Source of the DNA: Rhodospirillaceae bacterium
Lineage (GTDB): Bacteria > Pseudomonadota > Alphaproteobacteria > UBA8366 > Aestuariispiraceae
Assembly: GCA_002709955.1 (NCBI GenBank)
Contig: PAQY01000002.1
Coordinates: 418,448-482,447, forward strand
Direction: 5' to 3'
DNA: 64,000 bases
The notes beneath the pieces were generated by a model, which ran no database searches, was not told the origin of the DNA, and was given only the letters and a program-made list of their open reading frames with translations. This document shows, one piece after another, positions 48,151 to 56,751 of this stretch. The number at the start of each line of letters is the position of its first letter. Position 1 is the first letter of the stretch. Position numbers and translations under genes: made by a program.

Positions 48151-49227
48151 TCACTGCACAAATCGCGACAGGCGATAGGGGGCCAAGAGGGGGGATTCGT
48201 TCCCACCCAGAATTTCCTGTGACAATAACTGGGCGGTAACCGCAGCCAGAGTAAACCCGGAATGCATCATGGCGATATAGGCGCCTGGAAGAGATGGAAT
48301 CGCACCAATCACCGGATAGCCATCCCCAGGAATGGGGCGTGTCGCAATGGTGGTGCGTTCAACACTCAGCACGCCAAGGGCTGGCATCATCTTCTGCGTT
48401 ATCTCGATCATGCGGGCAATTGTCGCTTCCGGATCATCCAGGCCGCCGGGGCCATGGTCATATTCGCCAATAACCAGCCGCCCGTCAGACAGTTGTTTGA
48501 CATGGACGGTATCGGTCCACAGCGCCCGGGTCAGTCGTTTGGAAATCGGGGCCGTGGTGATCAGAAGACCGGCCTTGTGTGCTGTCGGCAGGGCGATGTC
48601 GAACGCTGCCAGCAGGTCAGGATTGCCTGTTCCTGCCGCCAGGATCGTCACATCCGCCTGCAAGGTCCCGTAATTGGTCTGAACACCGATAATCCGGTCA
48701 TCCTGGTGCAGCAATGACTGCACGCGGCGGCCAAAGGCGCAGCGCGCACCGATTGCTTGTGCCGATTCGATCACAGTCTGGGTCGCATGTGCGCCATCCA
48801 CCAGGCCGTCCTCTGCCGAATACAATGCGCCCTGCGGCGGCGAGGTCAGAAGGGGTTCAAGTATTCGAATCTCGTCGGCATTGACGATCTTCATCGTACC
48901 GCCCCAATCCTTTTGGGGATGTCCGCCGGCCTTCGGTGTGTAAAGGTCAGGATCCCAGACCAGCGCGCCGGACCAGTCGATTTTCAGCCGCCCGGATAAT
49001 TCCTGTTCCAGATCATGATAGGCGGCCACACCGGCCTTGCGCAGGTCATAATAGGGCTTGTCCCGTGCCGAAGCGGCATTCAGCCATGCCCAGGAGGCCC
49101 CGGAGGCTTTGTTATGCGCCTGTCCGGCATCCAGAATGGTTACATGCAATCCTGCGCGCGCCAGACGATAGGCCAGACAGGCCCCAACGATCCCGGCCCC
49201 GACAACCACTGCGGTTTTCACGGTCAT
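48151..49227 (-). CDS. FAD-dependent oxidoreductase of the DAO family
   Basis: The 358-residue product has the dinucleotide-binding GAGIVGACLAYRLARAGLHVTILDAG motif in its first 35 residues (VVVGAGIVG) and the C-terminal GYPVIGAIPSLPGAYIAMMHSG pattern of D-amino-acid oxidase/glycine oxidase-like enzymes. These oxidise amines or amino acids to imines, with oxygen or a respiratory chain as acceptor. It is followed by the amidase in an operon. The substrate is unknown; a secondary amine or D-amino acid is likely. Confidence 0.88.
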   Translation of the reverse strand: MTVKTAVVVGAGIVGACLAYRLARAGLHVTILDAGQAHNKASGASWAWLNAASARDKPYYDLRKAGVAAYHDLEQELSGRLKIDWSGALVWDPDLYTPKAGGHPQKDWGGTMKIVNADEIRILEPLLTSPPQGALYSAEDGLVDGAHATQTVIESAQAIGARCAFGRRVQSLLHQDDRIIGVQTNYGTLQADVTILAAGTGNPDLLAAFDIALPTAHKAGLLITTAPISKRLTRALWTDTVHVKQLSDGRLVIGEYDHGPGGLDDPEATIARMIEITQKMMPALGVLSVERTTIATRPIPGDGYPVIGAIPSLPGAYIAMMHSGFTLAAVTAQLLSQEILGGNESPLLAPYRLSRFVQ

Positions 49228-49470
49228 ACCCTATATCCTTACCAGCACTAACTTTTAATTTAACCTAGCATGCGATAGGGGTGCGGTGAAAAGCCCGAAC
49301 TGATATGCAAAATAAAGAAAGACATTTTTCCCAAGCTGGTGTTACACTTACACTAATCGAGCGATCCTCCTTCACAGGTCGTATCGAATAAATATCCGCA
49401 CAAAGTTGCGGGAACGGGAAGAATGCTGGGAATTCATAGATGACATCGCATCGCGGTGTTTTTGTATAAG

Positions 49471-49488
49471 TCGCCTAACTTTAGGCGA
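49471..49488 (+). promoter_or_regulatory. inverted repeat upstream of the ABC transporter genes
   Basis: TCGCCTAA-CT-TTAGGCGA is a perfect 8-bp dyad with a 2-base centre. It lies about 36 bases before the permease start in the space shared by the two divergent operons. It may be an operator or a short leader hairpin. Outside it, the 297-base gap (49228-49524) shows no gene. Confidence 0.45.
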
Positions 49489-49524
49489 TGTAAGCGCCTA
49501 TTTGCTTGGGGGAGATTCGAGCAG

Positions 49525-50499
49525 ATGGATAGAGTTTTTATTACGATTGCCCAACGGCTTGGCCTTGGTGTGGTCACCCTGTTTGTGGTCAGTTTGATCA
49601 TCGCGGGTATGCTGGAAACCCTGCCGGGTGATTTCTGTCAGGCTTTCTATGGGCAACAGGCGACGGAAAAAACGGTTGCCGAATGTCGCCAGCGCAATCA
49701 CCTGGATGAATCTTTTATCGTCCGATACGGAATTTGGGTGAAAGACGCGGTTCAATTTGATTTTGGCGAATCGTTATCCAACAAGCGGGATGTGGCACAA
49801 GTCATTGGTGTGCGGTTGGAAAACACGCTGTTCCTGGCTGGGTTTGCCGCCGCGATTTCCGTTCCGCTCTCTCTGTTTCTTGGCATTCTAGCGGCCCTGT
49901 ATCGGTACAGCTGGTACGACCGGCTGGTGAATGTTTTCACCCTGACATCCATTTCTTTCCCGGAATTTTTCGTCGCCTACATTTTGATCCTGTGGTTATC
50001 AATTTCGACCATTGGTGCAGATGGGACGCCGCTGTTTCCGAATATGGCCATGGTGAATGTGGATACGCCTTTCTGGACCAGGGCACATATGATGTTCCTG
50101 CCGGCCCTGACGCTGACGCTTGTAGTGGTTGCCCATATGATGCGCATGACGCGGGCGGCGATCATCAATCTTCTGGCCAGCCCTTATATCGAAATGGCCC
50201 GGTTGAAAGGCATTTCGAATTCCAGGATTATCGTCAAACACGCCTTGCCCAACGCTCTGGCCCCCATCGTCAACGTGATCGCCCTGAATCTGGCCTATCT
50301 GATTGTCGGTGTGGTGATTGTCGAGGTTGTGTTAAGCTATCCAGGCCTTGGTAAAATCCTTGTTGATGCGGTGAAGTTCCGGGATTTCCCATTGGTGCAG
50401 GCCAGCGTGATGATCTTTGCGGCGACCTATGTCCTGCTTAACCTAACGGCCGATATTGTGACGATTGTCAGCAATCCGCGCCTGCTACACCCAAGATAA
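49525..50499 (+). CDS. ABC transporter permease, oligopeptide/dipeptide (DppB/OppB) type
   Basis: The 324-residue product has about six membrane helices. The first helix with a long periplasmic loop is typical of DppB. The cytoplasmic loop YIEMARLKGISNSRIIVKHALPNAL has the EAA motif that docks on the ATPase. The frame opens at 49456, but the ATG at 49525 downstream of GGGGGAG gives a proper first helix. It is the first gene of a three-gene operon with no substrate-binding protein. Confidence 0.92.
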   Translation: MDRVFITIAQRLGLGVVTLFVVSLIIAGMLETLPGDFCQAFYGQQATEKTVAECRQRNHLDESFIVRYGIWVKDAVQFDFGESLSNKRDVAQVIGVRLENTLFLAGFAAAISVPLSLFLGILAALYRYSWYDRLVNVFTLTSISFPEFFVAYILILWLSISTIGADGTPLFPNMAMVNVDTPFWTRAHMMFLPALTLTLVVVAHMMRMTRAAIINLLASPYIEMARLKGISNSRIIVKHALPNALAPIVNVIALNLAYLIVGVVIVEVVLSYPGLGKILVDAVKFRDFPLVQASVMIFAATYVLLNLTADIVTIVSNPRLLHPR

Positions 50500-50511
50500 G
50501 GAGGCGACAGG

Positions 50512-51720
50512 ATGTCTGCGACCGATATCATTCCGCCGCCGGAACTTGCCAAGCCAGCCTCCATGGCCTGTCGTTTGGGAAGCGCCCTGACAGTGCTGAT
50601 CCCTCTTGCGGTGTTTGCCATTTCTTTTTCCGCTGACAGCGCAAGCGCAATTGCCGGAATGGTGGCTTCCGTCGTATTTGGCGGTCTTCTGTACCGATTT
50701 TGGGGACGGCTCAGCCTGCCTCCCATACGGGAGCAGGCAATTGTGTTCTGCATCCTGGTTTATGGTGCATTTGTCGCTGTGTATCTGGAAGGCTTCAGCC
50801 TTTATCCCTGGTCGACATTTTCGGGCCTGGTCAGCGTTGTCGTGCTGTCCATGATGGTGGCGGTGACCTGGAAGGAAACACGTAAGGCACCGATCACGGC
50901 AAAATTCGGACTGATTATCATCGCCCTGAATATTCTGATGGTGTGCATCGCCCCCATTTTGGCACCGCATGAACAATCACAAGTTCTGGGCGGCGCATAT
51001 ATGGTTTGGGGAACGCCGTTTGCAGATGGCGGGACAGCATGGTTTGGAACGGATGAATTGGGCCGCGACTATCTTTCGCGCATGATATATGCCATCCGAA
51101 ATACGGTCGGGATCGCCATTGTGACGACGGCGCTGACCTTCATTGTCGGCGCTTTTGTCGGGCTGTTGGCTGCGTCCTTACGGGGTTGGGTTGATCAAAG
51201 TCTCAGCCGCATGGTCGATGTGCTGATGGCCATTCCCCCGCTGATCTTTGCCTTGTTGATTCTGACCGTTGTGGGAACCGGGGTTATCAAGCTGATACTG
51301 GTCATCGCCTTGCTGGATTCAACGCGGGTATTTCGCCTGTCGCGGTCTGTCGCCATGAATATTGTCGTGATGGATTACGTCGAAGCCGCCAAGTTGCGGG
51401 GCGAGAAGCTGATGTATGTGATTTGGCGCGAAGTATTGCCAAATGCCGCAGCGCCGCTGATCGCGGAATTCGGATTGCGCTTCTGCTTCGTCTTCCTGTT
51501 TATCAGTTCGCTCAGCTTCCTGGGACTAGGCTTACAGCCGCCAACCGCGGATTTGGGATCGATGGTTCGTGACAGCGCCAATCTGATCAATTTCTATCAA
51601 TATAATAAATTGATGGCGATCACCCCGCTGTTGCCCGCCTTTGCCATTGCCTTGCTGACAATTGCGGTAAACTTCGTGGTGGACTGGTTCCTTCACAAGA
51701 CAAGTGGATTGAAAGAATGA
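50512..51720 (+). CDS. ABC transporter permease, DppC/OppC type
   Basis: The 402-residue product is longer than the usual DppC (about 300). The excess is an N-terminal region of about 110 residues with three to four extra hydrophobic segments, before the family core starting near APHEQSQVLGGAY. The core contains GTDELGRDYLSRMIYAIRNT and the EAA loop MDYVEAAKLRGEKLMYVIWREVLPNA. It overlaps the ATPase gene by four bases. Extended OppC-type proteins occur in other bacteria; the role of the extension is unknown. Confidence 0.9.
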   Translation: MSATDIIPPPELAKPASMACRLGSALTVLIPLAVFAISFSADSASAIAGMVASVVFGGLLYRFWGRLSLPPIREQAIVFCILVYGAFVAVYLEGFSLYPWSTFSGLVSVVVLSMMVAVTWKETRKAPITAKFGLIIIALNILMVCIAPILAPHEQSQVLGGAYMVWGTPFADGGTAWFGTDELGRDYLSRMIYAIRNTVGIAIVTTALTFIVGAFVGLLAASLRGWVDQSLSRMVDVLMAIPPLIFALLILTVVGTGVIKLILVIALLDSTRVFRLSRSVAMNIVVMDYVEAAKLRGEKLMYVIWREVLPNAAAPLIAEFGLRFCFVFLFISSLSFLGLGLQPPTADLGSMVRDSANLINFYQYNKLMAITPLLPAFAIALLTIAVNFVVDWFLHKTSGLKE

Positions 51721-53393
51721 GCAACCAAGCAAATCGTGGAGCCAAGGGTGATATCCTTCTGGAGATCAAGGGCCTGAAAATTGAAGGCCGCGCCGATGAA
51801 GATTGGATCGAAATCGTCCATGGCGTCGATGTGACCCTGAAGCGGGGGGAAGTCCTGGGCCTGATCGGTGAATCCGGGGCGGGCAAGTCAACGATTGGAC
51901 TGGCCGCCATGGGCTATGCCCGGGATGGCTGTCGATTGAGCGGTGGGGAAATCTGGTTCGACGGGCTGGAATTGCGCGGGGCATCCGATGAACAGCGCCG
52001 TAAATTGCGCGGCCACCGCATCGCCTATGTAGCGCAATCGGCAGCGGCGTCCTTCAATCCCGCTCATAAACTGATCGACCAATATTGCGAAGGACCGGTA
52101 CAACACGGCGTCATGTCCCGCGATAAGGCGGAAAAGGATGCCAAAGATCTGTTCCGCCGTCTGCGTCTGCCCAATCCCGACACAATCGGCTATCGCTATC
52201 CTCATCAGGTATCTGGTGGACAGCTACAGCGCGCCATGACGGCCATGGCGATGGCCTGTCGCCCCGATCTGATCGTGTTTGATGAACCGACAACGGCCCT
52301 GGATGTCACAACACAGATTGAGGTTCTGGCGGCCATCCGGGATATCGTGGAACAATTTAATACCGCGGCGATCTATATCACCCATGATCTGGCGGTCGTG
52401 GCCCAAATGGCAGATACCATCAAGGTCTTGCGTCATGGTCATACGGTAGAGGAACGCGATACAAGAACCCTTTTGTCCAAGCCGCAGGAGCAATATACAA
52501 CAGACCTGTTGGCGGTGCGCAGCTATGCGCGGGAAGAGCGCCAAAGACCCGAAAATGAGGGGCCTGTCCTGCAGGTGCGCGGCGTCGATGCATCTTATGG
52601 CACCGTGCCCGTATTGTTTAATGTCAGCTTTGATGTTTACAAAAAACGCACTGTCGCTGTCGTTGGGGAATCGGGCAGTGGCAAAAGCACAACAGCGCGC
52701 GTCATAACCGGCCTGTTGCCACCCAGGAAGGGGGAGGTCCTGTATAAGGGCCAGGCATTGCCTGTGGACTATCGCGCCCGCAGCAAGGATCAACTGCGCA
52801 AGATGCAGATGATCTATCAAATGCCCGATACCGCCCTTAATCCAAAATCGCGCATTCGCGATGTGATCGGGCGGCCGGCCAGTTTCTATCTGGGACTCAG
52901 TGGCAAGGCGCTGGAAGCCCGCGTGAAGGATCTTCTGCGCTTGGTGGAGCTGGAGCCGGATCAATATTACAACCGCCTGACCACGGAATTATCGGGGGGC
53001 CAGAAGCAGCGCATCTGTATTGCCCGCGCCCTGGCGGCGGAACCGGAAGTCATCATCTGTGACGAGGTAACGTCTGCTCTGGACCAATTGGTCGCGGAGG
53101 AAATCCTGAAACTGTTACAGCGGATGCAGGATGAATTCGACCTGTCCTATATGTTCATCACCCATGATCTGGCGACGGTGCGCGCCATTTCGGATGAAGT
53201 GGTGGTCATGCAGAACGGGAAGGTTGTTGAATCGGGACCCAAGGGGGAAATGTTCACCCCGCCGCATCACGACTACACCGATCTGCTGTTGTCCTCAGTG
53301 CCCGAAATGGACCCGGACTGGCTGGACCATCTCCTCGCCGAACGCGAAGAAATGGCCCGCCAGGGTCGTGTGCTGAAAGCCGCTGATAACTAA
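51717..53393 (+). CDS. ABC transporter ATP-binding protein with two fused nucleotide-binding domains
   Basis: This 558-residue protein joins DppD- and DppF-like ATPases. The first domain has Walker A GESGAGKST (51-59), signature VSGGQLQRAM and Walker B LIVFDEPTTALD. The second has Walker A GESGSGKST near 315-323, LSGGQKQRICIARAL and VIICDEVTSALD. Both sites look active. Oligopeptide/dipeptide importers are powered by such pairs. Its stop overlaps that of the convergent TRAP gene. Confidence 0.95.
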   Translation: MSNQANRGAKGDILLEIKGLKIEGRADEDWIEIVHGVDVTLKRGEVLGLIGESGAGKSTIGLAAMGYARDGCRLSGGEIWFDGLELRGASDEQRRKLRGHRIAYVAQSAAASFNPAHKLIDQYCEGPVQHGVMSRDKAEKDAKDLFRRLRLPNPDTIGYRYPHQVSGGQLQRAMTAMAMACRPDLIVFDEPTTALDVTTQIEVLAAIRDIVEQFNTAAIYITHDLAVVAQMADTIKVLRHGHTVEERDTRTLLSKPQEQYTTDLLAVRSYAREERQRPENEGPVLQVRGVDASYGTVPVLFNVSFDVYKKRTVAVVGESGSGKSTTARVITGLLPPRKGEVLYKGQALPVDYRARSKDQLRKMQMIYQMPDTALNPKSRIRDVIGRPASFYLGLSGKALEARVKDLLRLVELEPDQYYNRLTTELSGGQKQRICIARALAAEPEVIICDEVTSALDQLVAEEILKLLQRMQDEFDLSYMFITHDLATVRAISDEVVVMQNGKVVESGPKGEMFTPPHHDYTDLLLSSVPEMDPDWLDHLLAEREEMARQGRVLKAADN

Positions 53394-54802
53394 GACTTAC
53401 CCAACAGCAATTCAGGCAGATATAGGACAATTCCGGGCCATGCGATCAGGCCCGCGATTGTCAATGCGTCTGCGATGAAGAAGGGGGTGGCCCCCTTGAA
53501 GACCTGTTGCACCGTGATATCGGGCCGCACGCCCGCAACCACGAAGCAGTTTAATCCAATGGGGGGCGTGATCAGACACAACTCTGCCATCTTCACCACG
53601 ATGATCCCAAACCAGATCGCACAGCCAACGCCCGACATGCCAAAGGCACTGTCAGCGGCACTGACATCCAGGCCCCCATTCAAGGCCATGACGGCTGGAT
53701 AGACGACGGGCAGGGTCAGCAACAGCATGCCAATCGCGTCCATGAACATGCCCAGCACGGCATAGGCCAGCAGGATGATGATCAGGGTCAGCATCGGGCT
53801 TTGTTCCAGGGATCCGATCCATTCGGAAAAGGCCCCGGGCAGGTCCGCAAACCCCAGGAAGCGAACGTAAATCAGCACGCCCCAGATGATGGTGAAAATC
53901 ATCACTGACAGCTTTGCTGTTTCCAACAGGGCGCTTTTCAGTTCCTTCCACCGCATGCCGCGATACAGGGCCATCAGGAAGACAACAAAGGCCCCCAAGG
54001 CACCACCTTCTGTTGGCGTCCCCCAGGCATCCCCGCCAAACGGGTTATAGACAAAGAAGATGATGATCGCGATGACGAAGAAAATGGGGAAGGCACCGGG
54101 CAGGGACTTGAACCGCTGTACCCAGGTAAACCCGCCGACCGGGGGGCCAAAATTCTTGAAGGTCATGGCCAGGCCGATCACCAGACCGCCATAGATCACG
54201 GCAGAAAAGGCACCGGGCAGAAACCCGGCCAACAGCAGGGCCCCGACATCCTGTTCCACGATGATGGCATAAATCACCAGAATAGCAGATGGTGGGATCA
54301 GGGAGGCAAGCGTACCCGCTGCGGCGACAACGCCTGCGGCAAAACGCTTGTCATAGCCAACGGCCAGCATTTCCGGAATAGCCACCCGGGCAAAAACGGC
54401 AGAGGTCGCGACCGAAGCGCCAGATACCGCCGCGAAACCCGCTGTCGCAAAGACGGTAGAGACGGCCAAACCGCCCGGCAGCCAGCCAACCCAGCGCTTG
54501 GCTGCTTCAAACAAGGCCTTGGTCAGGCCTGCATAATAGGCCAGATAGCCAATCAGGATGAAGGTTGGAATCAGCGATAAGGCCTGTGAGGAAATCTTTG
54601 AATGGGGGACCTGGCCTGCGGTTTTCACGGCGACCGTCAGGGCCCAGAAGAATTGATCGCCCGCCATGCCTTTCTTGGCCCAGAAGATCCAGACCAGTCC
54701 GATCAGTCCGGCCAGGGCGGCGGCAAAAGCAACCCGCATCCCAATCATAACCATGATCAACAGGATGATGGTAACTGCAATTCCGATATCGATGCTGCTC
54801 AT
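53390..54802 (-). CDS. dctM: TRAP transporter large permease (DctM)
   Basis: The 470-residue membrane protein is the ion-coupled channel of a TRAP importer, with about 12-14 hydrophobic segments. The family features are seen in GVAAAGTLASLIPPSAILVIYAIIVE and the C-terminal ITPPIGLNCFVVAGV. It is about 40 residues longer than the common DctM, mainly in the middle. It overlaps dctQ by four bases and completes a dctP-dctQ-dctM operon. Confidence 0.93.
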   Translation of the reverse strand: MSSIDIGIAVTIILLIMVMIGMRVAFAAALAGLIGLVWIFWAKKGMAGDQFFWALTVAVKTAGQVPHSKISSQALSLIPTFILIGYLAYYAGLTKALFEAAKRWVGWLPGGLAVSTVFATAGFAAVSGASVATSAVFARVAIPEMLAVGYDKRFAAGVVAAAGTLASLIPPSAILVIYAIIVEQDVGALLLAGFLPGAFSAVIYGGLVIGLAMTFKNFGPPVGGFTWVQRFKSLPGAFPIFFVIAIIIFFVYNPFGGDAWGTPTEGGALGAFVVFLMALYRGMRWKELKSALLETAKLSVMIFTIIWGVLIYVRFLGFADLPGAFSEWIGSLEQSPMLTLIIILLAYAVLGMFMDAIGMLLLTLPVVYPAVMALNGGLDVSAADSAFGMSGVGCAIWFGIIVVKMAELCLITPPIGLNCFVVAGVRPDITVQQVFKGATPFFIADALTIAGLIAWPGIVLYLPELLLGKS

Positions 54803-55452
54803 TTATTCGACCCCTTCTCATCATCATCGAAACCGGAAACGGTTTCCGCTTCACGCGCGGCAACGGTGCTGGCATCTTCGATCATGGGCACGGCGACAGG
54901 GTCGTTTGTGCCGCGGATCAAGGCCGCGCCATAGCCCCAGATCTGCAAAACCAGGCGCAGGCACAGAACACTGAAAGCAAGAGGTGCCAAAAGCTTCGCG
55001 GGCCAAATTGGCAGGCGGATGTCTAGGGTCGAATCGCGACTCCACATCGGGGAGGCAAAGTCGAAGGAGCGTTCAAAATGGGCATAGCTGCCCCAGACCA
55101 TCAGCATCATCAGAATCAGCATGACGACGCAGGAAACGACTTCGGCCAGCCAAAGTGGGCGACCCTTCAGGCGTCCGATCAGGATATCCATACGAATATG
55201 ACCGCCAAGACGCTGACAATAGGCGATCCCGATGAAGGCGATCAACGGCATCGCCTGTTCAATCCAGTCCACATAGCCGGGCAGGGGGGAATTAAAAAAA
55301 TGGCGACCGGTCACACTGACCACCGCCAGAAACATAAGTGAAAAAACCGCAATTCCGCCGATCAGGGCAAAAAATTCTTCCAGCCGATGAAGGCTGCGAT
55401 CAATTTTGCTTAAGGCCGAATTGTCGACCAGTATCGATGTCGCGCCGGACAT
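54799..55452 (-). CDS. dctQ: TRAP transporter small permease (DctQ)
   Basis: The 217-residue product has four hydrophobic helices and the family pattern VVSVTGRHFFNSPLPGYVDWIEQ and GHIRMDILIGRL. It joins the large permease to the binding protein. The frame is open from 55512. The ATG at 55452 is preferred because AAGG lies five bases before it. A polar C-terminal tail of about 30 residues follows the last helix. A strong hairpin lies between this gene and dctP. Confidence 0.9.
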   Translation of the reverse strand: MSGATSILVDNSALSKIDRSLHRLEEFFALIGGIAVFSLMFLAVVSVTGRHFFNSPLPGYVDWIEQAMPLIAFIGIAYCQRLGGHIRMDILIGRLKGRPLWLAEVVSCVVMLILMMLMVWGSYAHFERSFDFASPMWSRDSTLDIRLPIWPAKLLAPLAFSVLCLRLVLQIWGYGAALIRGTNDPVAVPMIEDASTVAAREAETVSGFDDDEKGSNK

Positions 55453-55497
55453 GGTGCCTTGCTCCCCAATGGAATCCATAGAAATTGCAAGAAGGGA

Positions 55498-55536
55498 CCG
55501 CCACCGTTTCACCCGATGGGGTGGAAACGGTGGCGG
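55498..55536 (-). promoter_or_regulatory. dctP-dctQ intercistronic hairpin
   Basis: CCGCCACCGTTTC pairs perfectly with GAAACGGTGGCGG (13 bp), with ACC/GGT inside the loop. It sits in the 126-base gap between dctP and dctQ. There is only a weak T-run after it on the minus strand, so it is more likely to stabilise the dctP message or partly terminate than to stop transcription fully. Confidence 0.65.
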
Positions 55537-55578
55537 CGACTGTGACCAGCCCCAATAAGGGCCTATCAGGCGAATGTG

Positions 55579-56586
55579 TTATTTGGCAATTTCACTTTGA
55601 ACCAGATCCAGAAGCTCCTGTGCAGGAAGGCCACGGGCGTTGTTTGCTTCAACCCATGCGCTTGCGGCTGGACCAGCAACTTTTTCACGGAACGATGCCA
55701 GGGTGGCTTCGTCATAGGTGATCCGCTCAACACCTTTGGAATCCAGCAAGGGGCCCCATTTCGCCATGGTCTGGTTATTGTAGTAATCGATATAGAAAGC
55801 CAGGGCTTCATCGACAGAACCCAACAGCGCGTCGCGTTCCTTGTCGGTCAGCGCGGCAAGGGCGTCCGTGTTGACAACAACCGGGCAATTCACGGTGCCG
55901 GGATTCAGGTTCGTCGTCCACCACTTGGCATTCTCAACAGTGCCAAAGGACATATGGGCGTGAGGGGCGAAAGAAACAGCCTTCACAACGCCGCTGTCCA
56001 TTGCCTGGCGGGTTTCCGCTGCGGGAACAGAGGTCGGGATTGCCCCAAGCGTGCTCATCGCTGCGCCGATCCCACCGGTTGCGCGGACAGTCAAACCGTC
56101 AAACGCAGCCAGCGATTTTGGCGCATCACCAACACCAACGATGTTGTATTGCGGCATCGGGGTTGGCATCAGAAGGGTCGCATTCCAACGCGCCAGATCC
56201 GCGACAACCGCAGGATGGCTATAGACTGCCTGAGACACTTGAACTTCTTTTTCCAGTGAATCGACGCCCAGGAATGGAAGCTCCAGCACGGTGATCGACG
56301 GGTTCTTGTCTTCGTGATACCCGGCACAGAACTGCGCCATTTCAAAGGCACCGATGGAAATGCCGTCCAGGTTTTCTTTCGCCTTGGACAGGCCGCCATA
56401 GGAAATGTTCAGGGTGAATTCGCCATTCGTCTTGGCGCTGACCAGTTCCGCAATTTTTTCGACATTTTCGGTAAAGGCGCGGCGTTTGCCCCAGACGGAG
56501 ACATTCCATTCCGTCGCCAGGGCTTCCCCGGCAAAAGCAAATACCAATGTAGTTGTGGCCGCAAGACCGAGCAGGTTGCGTTTCAT
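55579..56586 (-). CDS. dctP: TRAP transporter substrate-binding protein (DctP)
   Basis: The 335-residue product has a signal peptide (residues 1-24, ending FAGEALA) and a DctP domain. NLDGISIGAFEMAQFCAGYH and the substrate-arginine region DGLTVRATGGIGAAMSTLGA are visible. The GGGAGGT ribosome site before its start is excellent. The ligand cannot be named: carboxylates, amino acids, taurine and ectoine all use this family. Confidence 0.94.
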   Translation of the reverse strand: MKRNLLGLAATTTLVFAFAGEALATEWNVSVWGKRRAFTENVEKIAELVSAKTNGEFTLNISYGGLSKAKENLDGISIGAFEMAQFCAGYHEDKNPSITVLELPFLGVDSLEKEVQVSQAVYSHPAVVADLARWNATLLMPTPMPQYNIVGVGDAPKSLAAFDGLTVRATGGIGAAMSTLGAIPTSVPAAETRQAMDSGVVKAVSFAPHAHMSFGTVENAKWWTTNLNPGTVNCPVVVNTDALAALTDKERDALLGSVDEALAFYIDYYNNQTMAKWGPLLDSKGVERITYDEATLASFREKVAGPAASAWVEANNARGLPAQELLDLVQSEIAK

Positions 56587-56693
56587 TGTTACCTCCCAAA
56601 GGTTATAGATACGCGATTGATGCGTTTATAAGGAAACTATAACCCGTCTTGATCCTTCAACCCATGAAGGAATCTGCCAAACAGCATTTTCTA

Positions 56694-56713
56694 CCCTGCG
56701 GATTTCCGCAGGG
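56694..56713 (-). terminator. possible terminator after the PleD-like gene
   Basis: CCCTGCGG-ATTT-CCGCAGGG is a perfect 8-bp stem with a tetraloop, 39-58 bases beyond the end of the PleD-like gene. The T-run that should follow on the minus strand is poor, so it may also be a leader element of dctP. Confidence 0.5.
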
Positions 56714-56751
56714 CTAGACAGGCGATAGATTGTTATGGGGATTTCTGCGCT

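Noticed and set aside
53390-53393. Overlapping convergent stop codons (also at 40369-40372) as a special signal
   Set aside because: Short 3'-end overlaps are common in compact genomes; no hairpin accompanies them.
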